This document shows, one piece after another, positions 9,622 to 20,979 of a stretch of 64,000 nucleotides of DNA (position 1 is its first letter; every line of letters begins with the position of its first letter). The stretch lies in the NCBI GenBank assembly GCA_051294375.1, contig CM119267.1, forward strand, positions 20,523,476-20,587,475, in the 5' to 3' direction. A program made the translations under genes and the position numbers. This DNA comes from Paraspadella gotoi. Its lineage: Eukaryota > Chaetognatha. Under the pieces are notes generated by a model. That model was not told the DNA's origin. It did not search any database and saw nothing but the letters and a program-made list of their open reading frames with translations.

Positions 9622-12600
9622 TCAAAATGGTCCGACTTGTTTGCTCGCACCGTTGATAATCTCGTCGTAAGGGCGCGCATTCCGGTAAAACACGTAGTGT
9701 TGCAACATGAAAAAGACGTCGAAGAGAACAGAGAAAAGTCCCAGGGAGAACTTGGTCACGTTTCCAAATATAGAGTTCCAGTCGTCGTAGTTGTAAGACT
9801 GGAGAAGACGAGGGGAAGAAGTCTAAAATATCTTGCGACAGAAATCGGTCATAGACATAGGGAATTAGAGAAAAATTATAACGAGAAATGCATATAATTA
9901 TGAAACGTGAAAGTAAAGATGGCTGAAGGATAAAGCGAAGGCAAATTACGAAAGTCTGAAAAAAAGTTAAATCAATGGTTATTAACCATTTGTTAACCGT
10001 TAAGAATATAAAACGAAAAGTTTTTAACTCATTCATTCGAATCACTCAATCTGTAAAAATAAAATGAAAACAAGGTAAAAAATCTTGTATAAAAAATAAA
10101 CTTCAAAACGTAAAATAAGGGCGAATAAAAACATTTTTATGTATATAAAAGAGACATCCTTTGTTCCTAAGTTCATTTTGGTCAGTGTTCGGATCCATCT
10201 TTGCTCCCGATAGTCAGCCGCTCTAAAAACTCGCCATGACTTTTAACGATTATGTTATCGCTGTCCAGCTTGGGAATACCTTGAGACAAGTCGCTCGTCA
10301 TAAAGGCTGATATATCGAGAGGAGAGTTGCACCTGTTTCCATTGCACACACAATAAAGAATTAACTCCTTGGAAGGGGTAATTAGAGAGGCGCAGGTCTC
10401 TCCTATTCGAGACACGGCTAATTGTTCCTGGTAGTGCTTTTCGAGAAGACTGAGGCATGAATGAAGAAAACGGTCGGGGTACTTGGGATGCCACATAAAA
10501 ACGCAACGATCCCCTTTGGCCATGCAGCCCACCAGGTAGTAGACAAGAAGATTGTCTTTCGGATACGTAACGAAGCAAAAACGTTCCTTTTGCGGGGAGT
10601 GATGTGGGGCGGGGAGAAACCGTCTCAAGTTGCGGTTGCATAAGTCTCCCCGGCAGAAACAAACTCGAATCGGTGTCCTCGTCGCCGCCGTTTCAGGCAG
10701 ACTGGGAAACCTGTCCAAGCTGCAGCACGATTCGTCATTTCCGTACCGAGACTCATCGATTAGTCCCGGGAAAATGTAAGCAGCGCAGCCGAACGTCGTC
10801 GCACCCGAGTTCTCATCCCGAATCATTACGCAATGCGAAGCCACTGGACATTCTGTCGTGCGGATTGACGGCAAGTCCGTGCATCCGGCGGGACGGTCCC
10901 AAACGACGCATAGCATGGTCTCAGAATAGTCGATGGAATTACCGCCGGTGACGTTGTGGGTAAATGACAACTGACACTGGTTTTGGGGCATTTCTAAGTT
11001 CGAGGCCTGCAAACCTAAACTTTTATAATTGTCTTCCATCATTTTTAGAGCTTCGTCGGGCGTCTTTAAAGTGGCTTTTGTTCCTTTCGTTTTATCACAC
11101 TCTTTTCTGTATTCGTCCAAGGCCCATGTAGTAAAATTGCCTAAATAAAAATTAGAATTCTGTGGACCGACACAATGAGCGAGTGTTTTACCGCACCACT
11201 TATGTGAGCTACAACAACCGTTAGACTCATCACAGGCATACATTTCGTGATTAATCATTCCACATTTTCCATTAGGATGTCTTTTTTTGGGACTGTCAAA
11301 AATACAAACTTCATTTGGCTTTGTGACTGCATAATTTGGAGATTTGGTAGTTTTAGCTGGCAAAGTAATAGTTTCAGGTTTAGAGGTAGATTCTGTTGGA
11401 GAGTAGGTAATATCAGTTAAAAAGGTAGTTAAGACAGAAGATACGGTTGTAGCTTTTGATATTGTGGCGTTAGTGTTGGCTGCTGAACCGGTATAACCGT
11501 CCAGCACAGAGGTAATTTCAGTTGGCATAGTGAGCGAGGTATTTTTAATAGGTACGATTGTAGTTTCTGTTACCAAAGTAAAACTATCTGGTGAATCAGT
11601 AGTAGTTTTAGCTGTCGCGGAGGTTGTTTCAGCTGACACAGAAGTTACAGCTGTTGCGAGGGTTGTTTCATCAGGAAGGCTGGTAGGATCAGCCAGAGTG
11701 GTTACATTCTTCATCAATATGGTAGAATTTTTAGCCAATATGGTAGTGTTGATAGAGAATGTAGTAATATCATCTGTAATTATGGTGGTGGTTTCAGCGG
11801 GCATGTTGGTAGTTTCAGCAAACATGTTGGTTATTTCAGCAAGCGTGCTGGTTGATTTTGGTATGAATGTGGTTGATTCCTTTGGTATGGTGGTTGATTT
11901 ATCAGACGTGGTGGACAAGGGTCCAAGGGTCATGGTGGTTATTTCAGTTTCTCCAATAGGCATGGAGGTTGTTTCAACTGGCATGGTGGTAGTTTCAGCT
12001 AGCATAGCAGTAGTTTTGACCGGTAAGGGGGTAGTTTCAGATTGCATGGCGGTAGTTTCAGATTGCAGGAATGGCAAGTCAATTCACGTATTGCAAGAGT
12101 GGTAGTTTCAGATTGCAAGGTGGTAGTTCAGATTGCAAGGTGGTAGTTTCAGATTGAAAGGTGGTCAGTTTCAGATTGGCATTGGCGGTAGTTTCAGATT
12201 GCAAGGTGGTAGTTTCAGATTGCAAGTGGGAGTTTCAGATTGCAAGAGGTGGGAAGTTTCAGATTGTAGAGGTGGTAGTATCAGCTTGCAAAGTAGTAGT
12301 TCCGGCTGGCATGGTGGTAATTTTGGCTGGCAATGAGGTAGTTTCCGACGGCAAGGTCGTAGTTTCCGACGGCAAGGTCGTAGTTTCCGACGGCAAGGTC
12401 GTAAGTTTCCGACGGCAAGGTCGTAGTTTCGACGGCAAGGTCGTAGTTTCCGAACGGCAAGGTCGTAGTTTCCGACGGCAAGGTCGTAGTTTCCGACGGC
12501 AAGGTCGTAGTTTCCGACGGCAAGGTCGTAGTTTCCGACGGCAAGGTCGTAGTTTCGACGGCAAGGTCGTGTTTCGCGACGGCAAGGTCGTAGTTTCCGA

Positions 12601-15600
12601 CGGCAAAGGTCGTAGTTTCCGACGGCAAGGTCGTAGTTTCGACGGCAAGGTCGTAGTTTCGACGGCAAGGTCGTAGTTTCGACGGCAAGGTCGTAGTTTG
12701 GACGGCAAGTCGTAGTTTCCGACGGCAAGGTCGTAGTTTCGACGGCAAGGTCGTAGTTTCGACGGCAAGGTCGTAGTTTGCGACGGCAAGGTCGTAGTTT
12801 CGCACGGCAAGGTCGTAGTTTCGACGGCAAGGTCGTAGTTTGCGAGGCAAGGTCGTAGTTTCGACGGCAAGGTCGTAGTTTCCGACGCGGCAAGGTCGTA
12901 GTTTGCCGACGGCAAGGTCGTAGTTTCGCGGCAAGGTCGTAGTTTCGAGCGGCAAGGTCGTAGTTTCCGACGGCAAGGTCGTAGTTCCGCGGCAAGGTCG
13001 TAGTCTCCGACGCAAGGTCGTAGTTTTCCCGGCAAGGTCGTAGTTTCGACGCAAAGTAGTAGTTTCGACAGCAAGGTCGTAGATTCGCCGGCAAGGTCGT
13101 AGTTTCGGCCGGCAAGGTCGTAGTTTCGGCCTGCAAGGTCGGAGTTTCGGCCTGCAAAGTGGTAGTTTCGGCCTGCAAGGAGGTAGTTTTGGCCTGCAAG
13201 GTGGCAGTTTTGGGCAGCAAGGTCGTAATTTCTGCAGGCACCTTGGTACTTTTGGCTGGGAAGGCGGTAGTTTTGGCTGGCAAGGTGGTAGTTTCGGCCG
13301 GCAAGGATTTTTCATCCTGCAAGCTAGTTTCGGCCTGCGAGTTAGTAGTTTCAGCCGACAAGGTGGTAATTTCGGCTGGCATGGTACTACTTTCAGCTGG
13401 TTGGGTACTACTTTCAGCCGGTAGGGTACTACTTTCGGCTGCCAGGGAACTACTTTCGGTGGGTATGGTGGTATTTTCGGCCGGCAAGATGGTACTTTCG
13501 GCTGGCAAGAGAGTAGTTTTGTCTGCAACAGTGAGTTTTTCTGAGGTAGTTTCAACAGGAATGGTATTAGTATCGGGCATGGCATCAATTTCACTCCGGG
13601 TAGTAGTAGTAGGTTCATCGAATATAGTGGTAATTTCATCTGGTGTCGTAGAAATTTTAGCTGGCTCTGAAGTTTCAGTAGTGCTAATTTTAGTATTTTC
13701 TGCAAGAACTGTAATATTTTCAACTGGAACAAAATGAGGCAGAGTAGTACTCTTAACAGAAACAGATGTAGTTAAATATACAGTGGTAGTCTCAACCGAT
13801 AAAATGGATGTTTTAGAAATCATTAAAGAAGTTTTTGCTGGTATAGTGGTAGCTTTTTCCAAGGATTGTGTTAAGATGGTCGGAGATGGTATGGCAGTAT
13901 TTTTAAGAGACAATCTGATAGAACTTCCTGGTGTGTAGAACTTTGAGGATATTGCAACTGAGATGGAGTTAGTTTCATCTAAGATGGAAGGCGTTTCAGA
14001 AAAGGTAACCGCATCAGCTAAAAAGGATGAATCAGCTGGAATGGAGGTTACTTCAGTTTTAAATGATGGGTTAATGTGTTCTGGCATAAAACTTGTAACA
14101 TAAGGTTCCATTGTAATTGAATTTATCAACAGCATGGAAAGAGTTTTTCGAGTATGACTTTTGGTTGAAGCCTCTCCCAATGATTTCGAAAGAGAAGAGG
14201 TTTGCAGTATGGGTGTCGTTGATTCTTGAGAGGAAAAATATGAATGCGAAGAAGCAAAAGATGTAGTCGGAAGAATAAAAGTATCAGTAGTAGTGTAAAA
14301 AGAATTTGCAGAAACAAAGGAGTTAGACCGAAACACATCATCCAATGAAAGAGCAGTTACGAGACTGGCGGGGAAAAGATTGTCAGTACTTGAAGGAATT
14401 AACGAAATTACTGTTTTGTAACTTGTCCATACAGTTTTTCTTAGCTCAGCCATGGGTTGGCTTATTGAGCTATCCACCTTGATCAAGTTACCAGTAGCCA
14501 ACTCGTCGAGATTGGTCTTCAATTCATAAAAATGCATAGCTTTCTCTTCACAGTTTTCACTTTTGATGCAAAGGCACTCGAATTGCCCAGATTCACGTCG
14601 ACTCGGACGCATACAAGCATAATTTTTCAAATCTTTGCAGCTAGTCGCCGTGCAGCTGTCGGTATGTGGCTTTGCAGCAAATTTTTCAAATAAATCTTTG
14701 TCCCGATAATTGCAAAAGTCGTGATTGCAAGAGCACAACGTATTGTTGTTTATAACAGAGCAGTAATAATCTTCCGTCCAGTGACCATGCTCGACGGTTT
14801 TCCTCATATCTTGAAGGCATCCTCTCTCTACGAGAAAATCGGGATGAATCTCATCTTCCAACAAAGCGCATCGTTCGCATTCGACCATGAAACGCCAGGG
14901 CTTTTCTAAACAAGTCATGTCGCGCAAATGAGTTTTGCAAGAGAGGCATTTCAACGAGTGGGTTCCATGACAGAACAAAAATAAAATAAAAGCCCCGAAA
15001 AAGGATCGTATTAAAAAAAGTTTCATATTCACCGACCGAATTAAAAAAATATACCTTGAACAAAACAAGTTGTACAGACGATTGATAAACAAAGCACACG
15101 ACACGCAAATTTGTATGCAACAATCTAATTACCGTCAAAAACATTTGCAAAAGAGAGAGCGATCCACCGGTAAAATCTAAGAGGATGTTACCGATACTCC
15201 AGCCCTCCGTGCTTTTACGTCTGAAATATGCAAGATTATAATACAACATGTGAGCCTTCGGCGGAACAAAAGGTCGAGAACATTTTGGCGAGTCCGAAAG
15301 TCCGTACTTGTAGTTCATGAAGGCCTGAGGGATATACTTGATTAAAGTTATCCCAAGTTTAACGTACGACAAGTAATAGACGAAGTTCAACCAATTGATG
15401 ACGTTGGCACCGGCAAGGATCAAAGACACCAGCACAAAAAGAAAGCAGAGAGTCAAAATTCCCCTGGGAAAGAAGAAATTAAAACGTTATGAAAACAAAA
15501 TATGCGAATTACCACTTACAAATTACAACTTATGAACACGGCAAATATACCTGCAAACTTTTGAGACCGTTTGCTGACCCCTTTCGTAGATAAAGCACTG

Positions 15601-16800
15601 TACGATGGTAATAATCGTTAAAGCTATCGCGTGAAGCGCAAAAACGACATCATTCGGCGCTACTTGGATCACAGTCAATGGGTTGGCCTGAAATTTTAAA
15701 TATACAAAAAGTCGCGATGACCATACATATGTTTCTTTATACTACACAAATACTAACAAATAAAATAACTAATTCACGCTATAAACTGATCCATTAACAA
15801 ATCTTAAAAATACGTACTTAATAATATTAAATAAAAACCTCGCAGACCCTGTGTACTATGCACCTTATAAAACTGCTCTTGCACGACGTGATTGTAGTAG
15901 AGGCACAGGTTAAAAATGGCGTAACAGGTGAAGCCAGTAAGATTGAGAGAAAGAAAATCGAAGTTGAGACCAATGACCGACTTTCGCTTGAAGTTTATAT
16001 AACATTGAGGGTAGAAGGAAATGGACCAGGCCAAAAAGTAGATCCAACCGACCACAGTGCTGAAAACCTAATGGGGAGTGTATGGGGGCGAATAGGTGGC
16101 CAGTCAAATCGAAGGCCATTAGATTGAAACGTATCAAACTTACGTCCAGCCAGCTGCTTCTGGTAATTTTTACGTCGATGACCGTCTTGTCCAGGTCAAG
16201 CGAAAGTTCTGAAGTGTTGAGGGCGATTCTAATTTCTCCGGCCGAGTTATTGCCTGTTAATTAGTGCCCACGTTTTTGTCAATTTTTGTCAAAAGGTATA
16301 ACAAAATTAAAAAAGGTAAAATAGGTTCAAATGACCAACCTAACGACGTTTCAATAAGGAGCTTTCTAGTTTCGTTGCCATTTAAAGACTGAAGATGTAA
16401 CGGAGAGAACATGAGTTTGCCATTTTTTTTAGGTTCCTAGTGAGAAGAGGATGAAAAAAACATTTTACTAATAATCTGTCTGAAAAAAAAACGTGAGAGA
16501 CTAACCGTAAGGATGTCATCTCCAACTTTGTACATAAAATCGTAGGTGACGCTCTGGTTCAAATCTTGGACGATTGTCAACGTCAGATTGGCGCCTAAGA
16601 AAATCGATATAAAATTGAGAATGATATCAATACGACTCATACCCGAATCTTGCACCTATGATGATGGAGCAAGTGTCTTCTCCGTCGCCGCATGTCAACG
16701 ACACTCGAGAGGCGGCTCCATCGCGATCGCCGTCGACACCAAGCCAAGACGGCGACGAAGAAGTGACGAGAAGGAGAAAGACGAATCGAAGATTCTTCAT
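9622..16800 (-). CDS. CTNS: Cystinosin (lysosomal cystine transporter), CTNS-2
   Basis: Nine exons join in phase: 16800-16656, 16594-16506, 16388-16340, 16253-16144, 16067-15864, 15687-15551, 15463-15308, 15220-15133 and 9798-9622. They encode 384 residues (human about 367). The protein exports cystine from lysosomes with protons. An N-terminal signal sequence ([12 protein letters not shown]) is followed by a luminal domain with NxS/T sites, then seven membrane segments. The first PQ loop is [20 protein letters not shown] with GLNFDF. The second is [10 protein letters not shown] with [19 protein letters not shown]. The conserved aspartates of both loops are present. The C-terminus has YDEI, fitting the tyrosine-based lysosomal sorting motif. 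The last intron is 5.3 kb and contains the mucin-like gene. The terminal exon also appears at 5198-5343. Confidence 0.93.
10182..15026 (-). CDS. Secreted Thr-rich mucin-like protein with Ly6/ET-like and hevein-like domains
   Basis: This long, apparently intronless reading frame sits inside the last CTNS-2 intron. It starts at the ATG at 15026 with a clear signal peptide ([18 protein letters not shown]). Cysteine-rich modules follow, ending [10 protein letters not shown] (about 14640-14960), the CxC...CN pattern of Ly6/ET-type domains. A Ser/Thr-rich region full of ETT/EITT motifs follows, with a minisatellite coding ETTTLPS at about 12340-13145. The C-terminal part has a hevein-like type 1 chitin-binding signature (NGKCG...[14 protein letters not shown], about 11150-11320) and two more CxC...CN ends ([18 protein letters not shown]). 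No membrane anchor is visible. Single-base indels in the repeats break the frame, yet N- and C-terminal parts lie in the same frame, which suggests compensating or sequencing errors. An extracellular, possibly cuticle or gut-lining role is inference. Confidence 0.75.
12078..12300. repeat. 21-base coding repeat, LQSETTT type
   Basis: About nine degenerate units of GGTGGTAGTTTCAGATTGCAA (minus strand Leu-Gln-Ser-Glu-Thr-Thr-Thr) lie downstream of the main minisatellite. Lost or gained single bases (for example near 12127 and 12165) scatter the frame. Confidence 0.75.
12340..13145. repeat. 21-base coding minisatellite (ETTTLPS), about 38 units
   Basis: Near-identical tandem units of GTAGTTTCCGACGGCAAGGTC run for about 800 bases and encode Glu-Thr-Thr-Thr-Leu-Pro-Ser on the minus strand. 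Many units are 20 or 22 bases long, so all three frames stay open for long stretches; the other two give arginine- and tyrosine-rich readings that I take as artefacts. The array is flanked by older, more diverged units of the same kind up to about 13500. Confidence 0.93.
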
Positions 16801-17296
16801 TTTATTTCAGGGAGCGAAACTTTTCGGTACTAGCTTTTTTTTTTACGATTTTTTCGAGTTGATGGTTATCTTTAAAAAAATGTTTTTTTTCTTAATTTAA
16901 AAATTACATGATTCTGCTCTTAAAAAATTAATCAGGTGTTTAAAACTAAATCGGTTCAAAACGATTTTGTAAAGTAGAAATAATAAACCACAGAGAGATA
17001 ATTTTTGGTTCACCGCTAAATTTCATTAATTGGCATTGAGAAAAAAAGCGGATTAAGACCCATAATCACAGCTTGTTTAAGATTAAGTTAGTCAAAATGA
17101 AAAAAAAAGGCACGGTCCAACCAATAAACTTGCATATAAAACAAAATGAAGGGACGGAATGTTTAATGATAAAAATGTAGTAAATTTCACCTCCCACCCC
17201 CTGCATATCCCCCCCAATGAGAAAACAGAACAGTTTGGCGATTTAGTGAATTTAAACGAAATAAAATGATCGACGTCAACGGCCTCCTTCATTTCG

Positions 17297-20200
17297 CTAT
17301 GGACGTCGACGTTGACGTTGAGAACGAGACCGTTCAGAAGAATCCTGAAATGGGAAAAAAAAATATTCAATTCACGGCTAAAAAGAGAATCTAAGGCCTT
17401 AGTAAGCGTCTTGATGTATTTATTTAAGTCTTTAGAAGATGTATTCAGCGTCACGGCCAATTGAACATAAATTACCCGCGTGTAAGAGCTGTTCGATGTT
17501 CTGGAATATTCCCTCATGATCTTGCGCCTCCGATCAACGTCGGCGCCGTCGACGATCGTGCAAGGAAGAAAGAAGAAGGAAGTGAAAAGAATTCCCGCCA
17601 GAAGATAATAATAGTAATCGAGACGGTCATAGTTTAGTCCGAGGGAGGGACAACGAAACCACAGGCCTGTGGCGGAGGGGGGGAGAGAAAAAATATTGGC
17701 CATAGACAAAACATCATATTAAACATACGATACAACAACATCGAGAGAAGTTGTTTGGTAAAATAAACAATGGCAGTAATAAAGAATATATTGAGCACAA
17801 AATTAACAATTCACGAAAAATTTAAAACTTACCATTCAGTGCCGCGGCCAAACCATCGCCTAATAAACTTCCGATGCCGACGCAAAACCAGTAGAAGCCC
17901 ATGATGAGCCCTTGCATACACCTGCGTGCGATAAGCGAGATAAAACTAGTAAATCAAAGACAAACAAAAAAAATCTATACCTACGGCTACGCAAAGCTGT
18001 ACTTTTGAGCTGGTTTGAGCTACTACGTATAAAAAAAGTAGGAAATACTCACTTCGGAGAGTAACTGTAGGCGAACTCGAGACCGGCAACAGAAGCGAGA
18101 GCCTCAGAAATCCCTATCAGGCAATACTGAGGCATTTGTAAAAAGATGGACATATCGGCTGAAAAGGTAGAAATTTCCTTGACTTAATTTCACATTCAAT
18201 TCTGCTTTTTATGAATTATAAAAGCACGCACCCGCTTGGTAAGTGGTGTTATTATGGAGTGTTTGAACGAAGCCGTTGGCACAGGATTCGTTGTAAACGT
18301 GAGAACTAAAATTCCAAGACGGAATGCTGCCGTGATCGCAGCCGGACCAATAACTGAAGAGATAAGGTTTAACGAGTTCTGAGTCAAAATTTGTTAACCT
18401 AATCGATAGTTTGCAGCGAAGGCACCGTGGGAAAATCCTCACCTGGTCAACCGCTTGCTCTCCAACACTCCTGCCCAACCTACTGCCAAGAAAGCAAAGA
18501 TGATTCCCATGTAGAACCGCAAAAGAATCGGAAAAATCTTTCCTGTTTTTGAAGGCAAATAGAATTTATTTAAATCTTATAGATTTACAACAGCGACGCT
18601 ATAGCGGACCTTTCTTGTCTAGCTTCCTTTGAAACCAGTCCATGACGGGAATGAAGAATAGAAGGAAAACGACGTCGCAGAGGGAGAGGGTGGCGACGGG
18701 GAATTGGGTCAAGGGAAGACGCATGTGAAGGGCCTGAAAGCCAAGGAATAAAAGAGAATTATAGCAGAAGCATCGTCGACCAAGTTTGGATAATTGTGCC
18801 TCTTTGGAAGCTCAAAGCTCAAGCTGAACTTTACTCGCCTGCGACACGAAGCTCGTCTCCATCTGAAAATAAGTCATCCAGTAAGGGACGAGGGCGAAGA
18901 AGAAAAGGAGGATGGCCAAAAGCTTCTTCACGTCGTCGACAATGGCGTCGAGAAAGGCGCCGCCGTGACGCACTTTGGCCACGTCGACCCACGTCTCGGG
19001 CCGTCGTTGCGCCGGGTCGATGATGCCCTTGCAGTGTTCCGTAGCAGAGGAGGGGCAGAACAAGTGACGAATATTGGTCCTGGGTTAAGGGTGTGAGAGA
19101 TGTGAAAGGTTGGCATAAAAATTTCGAATGATCGAATGAAAAACAAAATATTCATAAAATACATTATAATATATATTATATAATATAACATACCTTATCG
19201 CAAAAAATATGATTCCGACGATGTTTCTCAAGATGGTTTCACCGGGAGGCCTTTGTGAAAAAAAGAATTATTTAATCCTACTGCAAAACCGAAAAGGATC
19301 GCCTAAGTCTTACCTGACGGTGAAAAGAGGATAACAAAATATGAAAAGCAAAGTGGCGACGACAATAACGCCGGAAGGGACGAGGTAGCCGACGAAAAAG
19401 TCGCAGTTCTGCTGGAGGTAAGCGATTGGCCCTGGAAGAAAAAAAAAGAGAGAATGGAGAAGCGCGAGAGAGAAACACTAGAATAGGCAAGAGTTAAAAT
19501 CGGTTACCCAAAGCAACAAACGATCCAATCTGGGTGCACCAGTAGAACCAGTTGAAGAAAATTCTCGTCCAGTTCTCCCCACCTTGGATGATCTTTGAAA
19601 AATAAAGAGGTTTGTTTGGTTTTTTGTTTTTCGCTGTCATTATGAGAATTATTTAACTAACCTCCACCTGATCCGCTCCAAAGGGAGCGATGTTAGCCTT
19701 GAACATTCCCGACCCGATGGCGATGAAAGACAGTGACAAATAAACCCATAGCTGACAGGGTCGACCCAGGTTAGGTGACAGCGTGGTTGTGGTGTTGCCA
19801 GGTAAAATGTCAGTCATCTGCATGCCATTTCCGTCGCCATCAGATACGTGGCCTGCGCAAAGAAATACCCAATCTCAAACTGTGTTTCGGCATTCTGGTA
19901 TTCCCACATCTCGTTGTAGGTCTTATTTGAACTTTGAACTCACAATGCGGTAACTTGTAACTGAAGTTTTGAAGAAAAGAGTATTTGTCCCTAGTCGCTT
20001 GAGACTGAAGGCTGAGTAATATGAGCACCACGAATCCGCCCCAGTAAAAGAATAAGGAAAGAAGAAGAACTTTGTATCGACCTTTGGGAGAGGAGGAAAG
20101 AATTTCGAAACGATCTTGAAATAACGCTCTCGATCTAGTTTGGTAACTTACCCAAAACGGAATCACCGAGCCAACCGCCGAAAACTGACATTAAATAAGA

Positions 20201-20979
20201 CAAACCCGTGTACACGAACATTAACTGGAAAGCGAAAAGAACAGGGGGGGGCTTGATAAAATTTTGTTTTTTGATTTTCACATCAGACAAATCGATCATG
20301 ACGACCACTCGCCTGCATGGCGTAATAATAGGTCCAAGAATAAGGATCGTCGGTGAGGAAAATCATGAGGTTTCCGTTGATCGAGTAATAAGAGATACGC
20401 TCGAGAGCTTCGATGGCGCACAAGACGCCGCAGGATTGGATGGCACGGTGTCTGTAAGTTATTCCTCGTTTTTACCGCCAAATTGTCTCAAAAGTGATTT
20501 TAAATGGGAGAAGAAACGGAATGTTATATTATGGAGTAAGGACAATGGACTACATTTGATCCCTTAACGGCTTAATTTTACATTCGTCGACTAGATTTAG
20601 GTGGGGCTTAGGAGTAGTTAAGGGTAATTAGGGGCAAGGGGTTATGATAGCTAAAAAAATTAGTTTTTTAAAATAAAATTTTTATACATGATTATTTTAC
20701 CCTGTTAACATGTTGTAAAATATTATTTTGATAGATATTGTTTACGATTCGTGAAATGTAAACAAAAGAGACGGGAATGACCGTGACTACGGACAAAAAT
20801 AATTTTTTTCCCATAAATTTTTACAGTAATCTCATATTAGACAAAGCATTCCATGAAAACTAAAGACGAACCTGTTGTTGTGACTGTAGGAAGAGTATAG
20901 TTCGGGTATGCTTTCCGACCGCACCATTTCCCGACGAGGACTCTCTCTCCGCATCAGCGGGGCCCTTTCCGAGCACGAC
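17297..20979 (-). CDS. SLC15A4: SLC15A4-like proton-coupled peptide/histidine transporter
   Basis: A multi-exon gene of the POT/PTR family that moves histidine and oligopeptides out of endolysosomes with protons. The first exon starts MSCSERAPLM, comparable to the ERAPLL acidic dileucine lysosomal signal of SLC15A4. Later blocks are ALERISYYSINGNLMIFL (20452-20316), FGGWLGDSVLGK, SGMFKANIAPFGADQ (about 19690), WTRIFFNWFYWCTQIGSF (19590-19510), MTYFQMETSFV (about 18850), LQMPQYCLIGISEALAS plus GLEFAYSYSPK (18155-18055), QGLIMGFYWFCVGIGSLLG (about 17900) and LDYYYYLLAG (about 17625). The short last exon 17344-17297 ends in an Arg-rich tail. The upstream ATG at 20979 is preferred over that at 20927 because of the ERAPL motif. 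Confidence 0.92.

Noticed and set aside
12340-13145. CRISPR-like array
   Set aside because: Units are contiguous with no unique spacers, inside a eukaryotic coding region.
12259-13732. Alternative frames of the mucin minisatellite ([12 protein letters not shown]-type protein)
   Set aside because: A 21-base repeat without stops is open in all frames; the Thr-rich frame matches the flanking signal peptide and domains.
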